From positions 1 to 53,294 of the forward strand of contig CAWUJG010000006.1 in NCBI GenBank assembly GCA_963922775.1: 53,294 bases of DNA, written 5' to 3'. Below are positions 47,400 to 53,294 of the stretch, piece after piece. Origin of the DNA: JAHDDH01 sp963922775 (lineage in GTDB: Bacteria > Bacteroidota > Bacteroidia > Cytophagales > Amoebophilaceae). The position numbers were made by a program, and so were the translations under genes. Under the pieces are notes generated by a model. The model was not told the DNA's origin. It was given only the letters and a program-made list of their open reading frames with translations, and searched no databases. Within the stretch, counting starts at the first letter, position 1. The number at the start of each line of letters is the position of its first letter.

Positions 47400-48236
47400 A
47401 TGAGAAAAGAAAAAAATGTAGTGCATGAAATGCCTTTTTTATCTCACCTTGAAATTTTCCGCTGGCATATTATTCGAGGTGTAGCATCTATTTTTATTTT
47501 TGCTCTTGGTGCTTTTTTTAACAAAAAATTTATTTTCCATCATATTATTTTAGCACCTACCCGCATTGATTTTTGTACTTACAAAATGATGCATTTTTTA
47601 GGTAAATATTTTAATATACCTTTTTTATGTGTTGAATACATAGATTTTACCTTACAAAATCGTAAAATGGCAGGACAATTTATTTTGCATATTACCACTT
47701 CTTTTTTTATAGGTTTTTTATTGGCTTTTCCATATATTTTTTGGGAATTATGGTGTTTTGTTAAGCCTGGACTTCAGCTAAAAAGTAATTCAATGCCTTT
47801 TTTAACCATATTTGTAAGCATATTGTTTTTTTTAGGCCTTTTATTTGGTTATTTTTTATTAATTCCTATTGTCATCAACTTTCTATCACATTATCGCCTT
47901 GATGATAGTGTTATTAATGAATTTGACATTACATCATACCTTTCTACCTTTACAACCTTAATCTTATCTTGTGGTTTTATTTTTCAGCTACCAATCCTCA
48001 TCTATTTTTTAGCCCAATACAAGCTTATTTCAATTAAAGTAATGAAAAGCTACCGAAAGCATGCTATAGTAGGTAGTTTAATTGTAGGTGCATTTTTAAC
48101 ACCTCCAGATATTATTAGTCAGCTACTGGTAGCTTTTCCTTTAATAATTTTGTATGAATTAAGTATATACATGGTAAAATATTTAGTTAAAAAAAAAGAT
48201 AAGTATGCAAATCCCAAAAATAGCCTTAGGAAGTGA
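47400..48236 (+). CDS. tatC: Twin-arginine translocase subunit TatC
   Basis: TatC recognises twin-arginine signal peptides and exports folded proteins. The 278-residue protein has six membrane segments and the family motifs MPFLSHLEIFRWHIIRG, IGFLLAFPYIFWELWCFVKPGL, ILSCGFIFQLPILIYFLA and GAFLTPPDIISQLLVAFPLI. The 3' end overlaps rpiB by 32 bases. No tatA is in the window. Confidence 0.96.
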   Translation: MRKEKNVVHEMPFLSHLEIFRWHIIRGVASIFIFALGAFFNKKFIFHHIILAPTRIDFCTYKMMHFLGKYFNIPFLCVEYIDFTLQNRKMAGQFILHITTSFFIGFLLAFPYIFWELWCFVKPGLQLKSNSMPFLTIFVSILFFLGLLFGYFLLIPIVINFLSHYRLDDSVINEFDITSYLSTFTTLILSCGFIFQLPILIYFLAQYKLISIKVMKSYRKHAIVGSLIVGAFLTPPDIISQLLVAFPLIILYELSIYMVKYLVKKKDKYANPKNSLRK

Positions 48237-48642
48237 TCATGCAGGATTTCATTATAAGCAAGAATGGATAGAAGGTTATAAAAATATTTATAACTTACAT
48301 GATTTTGGTACTTATTCTACTGTAAGTACAGACTATCCTGATTATGCCCATAAAGTGGCTAGTAGTGTAGATAAAAATTTGTATGATATGGGTATACTGC
48401 TTTGTGGAAGTGGTAATGGTATGGCTATAACAGCAAATAGATATAAAAATATACGAGCAGCATTGTGCTGGAATAAAGAAATAGCTATGCTTGCACGCAA
48501 GCATAATAATGCTAATATTTTATGTGTTCCTGTTCGTTTTATTGCATTTAGCTTATTTGAAATTATAGTTCAAGGTTTTTTTACCACTACTTTTGAATGT
48601 GGAAGGCATACAAAAAGGGTGAAAAAAATAAATTATTCTTGA
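48205..48642 (+). CDS. rpiB: Ribose-5-phosphate isomerase B
   Basis: RpiB interconverts ribose-5-phosphate and ribulose-5-phosphate. The 145-residue protein has IALGSDHAGFHYKQ, YPDYAHKVASSV, GILLCGSGNGMAITANRYK (catalytic Cys) and KHNNANILCVP. The start ATG at 48205 lies inside tatC, in another frame, giving a 32-base overlap and suggesting translational coupling. Confidence 0.96.
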   Translation: MQIPKIALGSDHAGFHYKQEWIEGYKNIYNLHDFGTYSTVSTDYPDYAHKVASSVDKNLYDMGILLCGSGNGMAITANRYKNIRAALCWNKEIAMLARKHNNANILCVPVRFIAFSLFEIIVQGFFTTTFECGRHTKRVKKINYS

Positions 48643-48663
48643 ATATATAAATAACATGTTATT

Positions 48664-48689
48664 ATATCTAGAGTTAAAACTCTGGATAT
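48664..48689. terminator. Hairpin between convergent rpiB and Rpn genes
   Basis: Arms ATATCTAGAGTT (48664-48675) and AACTCTGGATAT (48678-48689) pair over 12 positions with one G-U. It lies between two gene ends (48642 plus, 48691 minus) and could end transcription in both directions, though T-tracts are weak. Confidence 0.55.
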
Positions 48690-48690
48690 T

Positions 48691-49869
48691 CTATTCTTCT
48701 ATAATTTTATGGCTTCCTCTTTGGAGTTCTTCAAAGATTTGCGTGTTACTTAAATTTTCCCAATTTTTTTCTTCTAAAATTTTTTTTATATCATGATGCT
48801 TAAGATGTTTAAAGTCTTTGATATCATATTGCACTATGTTATATTTTTTTAAAAATTTTACTTTTCCTATCTCACCCTTTATTTCTCCTATTCGAATTCC
48901 TTGTTCCTTGGCTTTCTTTTTTTCTTTTTTTTCTTGATTTAATTGATTTAAAATCAACTCATAATTTTCTACTTCTTCTTGATGTTTTTTATATTGTTTT
49001 TGTTCTTGTTCTTTCCATTTTGAAATATTCATTAGACCATAGCTATTTTTTAGAGTTGTATTTATATTTTCTGGGATGGATGTGCTTTCTGAGCAATAAG
49101 CAAAAAATTTTAACCATTCAATCTTTTTTTCAATAGTCCTTCGAAGAATTCTTTTTTTTTCTTCTTTTGAATAACTATTTGGATAACATAAATTTTTTGT
49201 AAATAAATCATAAGTTTTTTTTTCTATATCATTTATTTCTTTTTTGAAATACTTGCGAAATTTATTTAATTCAAAAATTTTACAAAAAACTTTTCCTTCA
49301 TCTAATACTACATTATCATCTAGTGTAGTAATAGCAAGACTATTTTCAATAGAGTTATTATGATTGATAAGATATGTATTTTCATTACTACTGCCTTCTT
49401 TTGTAGTATAAATTACTAATGAATAGATTGGTGGAATATCATATTTTAAATTCCCTAATTTTTTATTGGTGTTTACCAAAAATACATGCGAATCTGATGT
49501 ATAATACAATAATCGAGACATGAAATTTTTTGGATTGGCTCGTTGCATTTCAAAAATCATCCTTCCTCCTGATCTATCTTTAGCTTCATATACTGGAGTA
49601 AAATATTCATATTTTACATCTACTTTTGTTATTTTTCCTGATTGTTTAAATTCGTCTAATAAATTATTCTCTACATTTTCAGCATTTAAAATTTTAATTT
49701 TTTTTATTAATTTTTCTCCTGTAAAATCAAAAAAAGTATTCAAAAAATCAATAATAATTGCTTCATTTTTTTGATCGCCAAATAATTTTTTAAATGCTAT
49801 ATCATAGGTTGGATTCGCAAATTCTAAGGGAAATACTGTTGTTGGGGTTAGGTTATCTTGTGTTAGCAT
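48691..49869 (-). CDS. Rpn-family PD-(D/E)XK nuclease / putative transposase (second full-length copy)
   Basis: The 392-residue protein is the paralogue of the gene at 35219, most aligned positions being the same. The Rpn start NPTYDIAFKKLFGDQKNEAI, the nuclease residues in KVDVKYEYF and RMIFEMQRANPKNF, and the KFFAYCSESTSIPENIN block are all present. The tail has a single GEIKGEIGKVKFLKKYNI unit where the other copy has a duplication. Both copies lack visible terminal inverted repeats, and substitutions are spread over their length, so duplication is not very recent. Confidence 0.9.
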   Translation of the reverse strand: MLTQDNLTPTTVFPLEFANPTYDIAFKKLFGDQKNEAIIIDFLNTFFDFTGEKLIKKIKILNAENVENNLLDEFKQSGKITKVDVKYEYFTPVYEAKDRSGGRMIFEMQRANPKNFMSRLLYYTSDSHVFLVNTNKKLGNLKYDIPPIYSLVIYTTKEGSSNENTYLINHNNSIENSLAITTLDDNVVLDEGKVFCKIFELNKFRKYFKKEINDIEKKTYDLFTKNLCYPNSYSKEEKKRILRRTIEKKIEWLKFFAYCSESTSIPENINTTLKNSYGLMNISKWKEQEQKQYKKHQEEVENYELILNQLNQEKKEKKKAKEQGIRIGEIKGEIGKVKFLKKYNIVQYDIKDFKHLKHHDIKKILEEKNWENLSNTQIFEELQRGSHKIIEE

Positions 49870-50116
49870 AAGCTGTTTTTTTAGATTTTGAAATCTATTT
49901 TTATTTCATATTTTAATAATGTAAAAATTGCTATAAAAAATAGCAGAGATAATATAAAAAAGTTTGCTATAATTTTTTTTTCACTAAAGTGAAGTGTATA
50001 TTAAAAGTTAGTTATTATGCTACAATACAAAAATTAGGATCTGTTACATATAATTAATAGAAGTCATTTGATAAATTTTTCAAAAAAATTCAATCCAATC
50101 TAATAAATTTATAAAA

Positions 50117-51595
50117 ATGTTTAAAAAATTACCTAAACGTACAGAAAATTTTGCTCAATGGTATAATGAAGTAGTAAAAAAATCTGGGCTAGCTGAAAAT
50201 TCTCCTGTAAGAGGATGTATGACTATTAAGCCTTATGGTTATGCTATTTGGGAAAAAATGAAAAATTTTTTAGACCAAAAATTTAAAGATACAGGACATC
50301 AAAATGCTTATTTTCCTCTGTTTATACCTCAATCTCTTTTTAGTAAGGAAGCTAAACATATACATGGTTTTGCTAAAGAATGTGCTATAGTTACTCACTA
50401 TAGAATTAAAAATGATATAGAAAACAATCAAATTACTATAGATCCTGAAGCAAAATTAGAAGAACCTTTAATTGTACGTCCTACTTCTGAAACAATAGTA
50501 TGGCAAACGTATAAAAATTGGATTCAATCTTACCGTGATTTACCACTGCTTATTAACCAATGGAATAGTGTAGTACGATGGGAAATGCGTCCTCGACCTT
50601 TTATTCGATCTGCAGAATTTCTTTGGCAAGAAGGGCATACAGCACATGCTGATCAGTTAGAAGCTGAAGTTGAAACACAAAAAATGATTGATATTTATGC
50701 TAGTTTTGCACGTCAAGTTTTAGCTATACCTGTTGTAAAAGGATTAAAATCTTTGCATGAAAAATTTGCTGGAGCAGAATATACCTATACTATAGAAATG
50801 CTTATGCAAGATGGTAAAGCACTGCAAGCTGGTACATCTCATTTTTTAGGACAAAATTTTTCTAAAGCATTTGATGTAACATTTGTAAACAAAATAGGAA
50901 AAAAAGATTGGGTCTGGGGAGCTTCTTGGGGGGTATCTAGTAGACTTATTGGCGCGCTTATTATGGCTCATGCAGATGATGATGGCCTTGTATTACCTCC
51001 TAAAATAGCACCTATATCTGTAGTAATTATTCCTGTATATAAAACAGGAAAAGAAAAAAACACTATACTTACAGAAGCCAACACTATACAACAGTTGTTA
51101 ATACAAAATAATATAGCAACAAAAATAGATGCTGATGAAAACTATAAGCCTGGATGGAAATTTGCAGAATATGAATGTAAAGGTATTCCTATAAGAATAA
51201 CTATTGGTCCTAAAGATCTAGAAAATAATACTATAGAGATTTTTAGAAGAGACATAAAAAAAAAAATTACCATACATAAAGACCAAGGCATAGCAACTAT
51301 TATACATCTTTTAGAAGAAATACAAAAAGATATGTACCAAAAAGCATATCAGTTTTTAAAGCATAATACACATGAAGTTTATAGATATGATGAATTCAAA
51401 AATATACTCCATCATAATGGAGGATTTTTAAAAGCTTTTTGGGATGGCACAACAGCTACAGAAAAAAAAATAAAAGCAGAAACAAAGGCAACTATAAGAT
51501 GTATTGCTGGTTATGATGGAAGTTTTGCACAAAAATCTTGTATATATAGTCAAAATCCAGCAAAAAAGCTTGCTTATTTTGCTAAAGCATATTAG
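50117..51595 (+). CDS. proS: Prolyl-tRNA synthetase (archaeal/eukaryotic type)
   Basis: ProRS charges tRNA-Pro. The 492-residue class II enzyme lacks the bacterial insertion domain and has the archaeal-type layout: GCMTIKPYGYAIWEKM, LIVRPTSETIVWQTYKNWI, motif 2 VVRWEMRPRPFIRSAEFLWQ and EGHTAHA, and motif 3 GVSSRLIGALIMAHADDDGL. The anticodon-binding domain and C-terminal zinc-like region follow, ending AYFAKAY. This ProRS type is usual in Bacteroidota. Confidence 0.97.
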   Translation: MFKKLPKRTENFAQWYNEVVKKSGLAENSPVRGCMTIKPYGYAIWEKMKNFLDQKFKDTGHQNAYFPLFIPQSLFSKEAKHIHGFAKECAIVTHYRIKNDIENNQITIDPEAKLEEPLIVRPTSETIVWQTYKNWIQSYRDLPLLINQWNSVVRWEMRPRPFIRSAEFLWQEGHTAHADQLEAEVETQKMIDIYASFARQVLAIPVVKGLKSLHEKFAGAEYTYTIEMLMQDGKALQAGTSHFLGQNFSKAFDVTFVNKIGKKDWVWGASWGVSSRLIGALIMAHADDDGLVLPPKIAPISVVIIPVYKTGKEKNTILTEANTIQQLLIQNNIATKIDADENYKPGWKFAEYECKGIPIRITIGPKDLENNTIEIFRRDIKKKITIHKDQGIATIIHLLEEIQKDMYQKAYQFLKHNTHEVYRYDEFKNILHHNGGFLKAFWDGTTATEKKIKAETKATIRCIAGYDGSFAQKSCIYSQNPAKKLAYFAKAY

Positions 51596-51681
51596 GTAAA
51601 GATAAAATTTAATAATAAATGCCATAAAAATTTATTTTTTATACAAAGTTTATAATTTCGATATAAAAGTTATTCAATATT

Positions 51682-52449
51682 ATGCTTATAGATACACATG
51701 CACATTTGTATGATTCTTGTTATGATAACACAGCACTATTTATAAATAGTGCAAGAGATAAGGATATTCAAAAAATAATTATGCCTAATCTTAATATTAC
51801 AACAGTAGAATCAATGCTAACACTACAAAAAGCATATCCTCATATTTTGGCATATACTATAGGGCTACATCCATGCTATGTAGATCATCATTTTAAAAAA
51901 CAGCTAGAAAAATTAGAAGATTATTTGCAAAATCATAATAAACCATGTGTAGGCATAGGAGAGATTGGTTTAGATTTTTACCATAGTAAACAATTCAAAA
52001 ATCAACAATATGAAGCCTTCCATATACAGATACAGTGGGCAAAAAAATACCAATTGCCTATTATTATTCATTGTAGAAATGCCTTTGATGAGGTGATAGA
52101 AATAATAAAAAAAAATCAAGATGGACAACTAAAAGGTATTTTTCATTGCTTTGGAGGTACTAAAGAAGAAGCAAAAAAAATTATTGACCTTAATTTTTAT
52201 ATAGGTATTGGTGGTATAGTTACTTTTAAAAAAAGTGCTTTAACAGAAAGTTTACCATATATACCTACTAAGCATATTGTGTTAGAAACAGATAGTCCAT
52301 ATTTAGCGCCTAAACCACATAGAGGAAAAAAAAATGAACCTGCTTTTTTAATATATGTGGCAAAAAAATGTGCTGAAATACAAAAAATAAGTTTGGAAAT
52401 GATATCTACTATTACAACAAAAAATGCACAAAAAATATTTTGGAATTAA
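51682..52449 (+). CDS. tatD: TatD-family metal-dependent DNase
   Basis: The 255-residue TIM-barrel hydrolase has all metal-site motifs: IDTHAHLYD, GEIGLDFYHSKQFKNQQ, LPIIIHCRNAFDEV, GIFHCFGGTKEEA and VLETDSPYLAPKPHRGKKNE. TatD proteins are 3'-5' exonucleases linked to DNA repair or turnover. Length is normal. It stands alone between proS and the tRNA gene. Confidence 0.94.
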   Translation: MLIDTHAHLYDSCYDNTALFINSARDKDIQKIIMPNLNITTVESMLTLQKAYPHILAYTIGLHPCYVDHHFKKQLEKLEDYLQNHNKPCVGIGEIGLDFYHSKQFKNQQYEAFHIQIQWAKKYQLPIIIHCRNAFDEVIEIIKKNQDGQLKGIFHCFGGTKEEAKKIIDLNFYIGIGGIVTFKKSALTESLPYIPTKHIVLETDSPYLAPKPHRGKKNEPAFLIYVAKKCAEIQKISLEMISTITTKNAQKIFWN

Positions 52450-52524
52450 ACATATATATTTTTATATTTAAATCTTATATTATTTTTGACAAACAATGAA
52501 CATATTCTGTCTAAAAAATAGATC

Positions 52525-52615
52525 GGAGTGATGACCGAGTGGCTTAAGGTGCTCGCTTGGAAAGCGAGTGTACATAATTTAACGTGTACCAGGGGTTCGA
52601 ATCCCTTTCACTCCG
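52525..52615 (+). tRNA. tRNA-Ser(GGA)
   Basis: The acceptor arm GGAGTGA pairs with TCACTCC (52608-52614). The anticodon stem CTCGC/GCGAG encloses the loop TTGGAAA, giving anticodon GGA for Ser UCC/UCU. A long type II variable arm (GTACA ... TGTAC) is present, and the T-loop TTCGAAT is normal. CCA is not encoded. Confidence 0.96.
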
Positions 52616-52716
52616 CTAAAAAAAATAATCATTTGTTTAGACTTTAGTAATCTTTAACCTGGATTTGATTTTTAAAAAATATTTATAATTTTAGATGAAA
52701 TCTAATATATAAAAAT

Positions 52717-53294
52717 ATGCAAAAAATCACAAGAGATACATCTGCAAAATTTGCAGATCCAAAAGTAGACATGACCTTTAAAATGCTTTTAGGAGAAGAA
52801 AAAAATGCAAGAATTCTGATTAATTTTTTGAACAATATGCTAAATTTTACTGGAGAAAAAGTAATAAAAGAAGTAAGTTTATCGCCAACAAATTTGTCAA
52901 AAAAAAGTGTAAAAGAAATATCAAGTGAATTGGATGTATTGTGTAGAACAACAAACAATAAGCAAATCAACATAGAAATGCAACGCCAGTCCAGTACAGA
53001 TTTTTTGCCTCGAATTCAATACTATATGTCCCGTTTAATAGGAAGTAAAGTCAAAATAGGAGAAGGTTATAAAGATATTCATGAAACCTATATATTAGTG
53101 ATAGGGGAAAAGAATTTTCGTGGCTTTGCTTCAGAATATTATGAACATCATTATGCTCCCTGCAATGTAAAAACCCATTCTCTAATGCCTTATAATAAAA
53201 TGCATTGGGTGATCTTTGAATTAGAAAAATTCCAAAAATAAGTTAAAATAGATAGTATAAAAGAAGAAATAAAATTGCAATGGCTACATTTTTT
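52717..53294 (+). pseudogene. Rpn-family nuclease gene interrupted by a stop (3' end outside window)
   Basis: The reading frame encodes 174 residues: AKFADPKVDMTFKMLLGEEK, then nuclease residues in SSELDVLCR and INIEMQRQSSTDFLPR, then YILVIGEKNFRGF and the ending WVIFELEKFQK. A TAA follows at 53239-53241. The same frame continues VKIDSIKEEIKLQWLHFF to the window edge, so the stop falls within a longer gene. The nuclease core is intact but the C-terminal half may be lost. This subfamily differs from the 35219 and 48691 genes. Confidence 0.75.

Overview
The window is strongly AT-rich (roughly 70% or more A+T by eye) and reads as a chromosome segment of a host-associated member of the Bacteroidota. 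Pointers to that phylum are a CitMHS_2-type transporter, a GH3-family adenylase next to lptB, a large TPR protein, an archaeal/eukaryote-type prolyl-tRNA synthetase, a DUF6913-like gene between ligA and dapA, a very short F1 epsilon subunit, a lack of obvious Shine-Dalgarno sequences and a few TAnnTTTG-like promoter elements. Long homopolymers, many degraded genes and repeated Rpn/PD-(D/E)XK putative-transposase copies suggest a reduced intracellular symbiont, perhaps related to Amoebophilus/Cardinium. Unlike what I recall of those, this segment carries respiratory genes (nuoC, nuoI, nuoJ, ccmF, DUF420, atpDC). The lineage is inference; no rRNA gene is present.

Layout. 1-2651: a repeat-containing lipoprotein gene with an in-frame stop, an ion/organic-anion transporter and a small outer-membrane barrel candidate. 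2988-9333: a large EndoQ-UvrD fusion protein, DnaG primase and a dead Rpn gene. 9344-16214 (minus strand): a probable operon htrA-lptB-GH3-TPR for envelope maintenance. 16307-23601: mutL, a MerR regulator, a remnant-filled gap, pth, a rhomboid-like protein that appears inactive, the infC-rpmI-rplT translation operon (infC is broken by a 17-A run), an FtsX/LolE-like permease and yidD. 23682-27482 (minus): DUF72, rpoN and a K+/H+ antiporter. 27709-34064 (plus): an Rpn remnant, ccmF, a metallopeptidase/beta-propeller outer-membrane protein and DUF420. 34042-37627 (minus): nuoJ, nuoI, an intact Rpn gene and mnmA. 37735-41660 (plus): ligA, DUF6913-like, dapA and nuoC. 41731-43767 (minus): sufD and sufC. 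44132-48642 (plus): atpD, atpC, glyA, tatC and rpiB. 48691 to the end: a second intact Rpn gene, proS, tatD, tRNA-Ser(GGA) and a third, interrupted Rpn gene.

Together the genes describe a cell that still replicates and repairs its own DNA (dnaG, ligA, mutL, EndoQ-UvrD, tatD), maintains an LPS- and lipoprotein-bearing outer membrane (lptB, htrA, FtsX permease), makes Fe-S clusters and matures cytochrome c, and conserves energy through Complex I and F1Fo ATPase. The accessory signal is the Rpn family: two full-length paralogues and four interrupted or degraded copies. The observations most worth checking are the EndoQ-UvrD fusion, the poly(A)-interrupted infC with a non-AUG start, the rhomboid that lacks its catalytic His, and the stop-interrupted repeat lipoprotein at the left edge.
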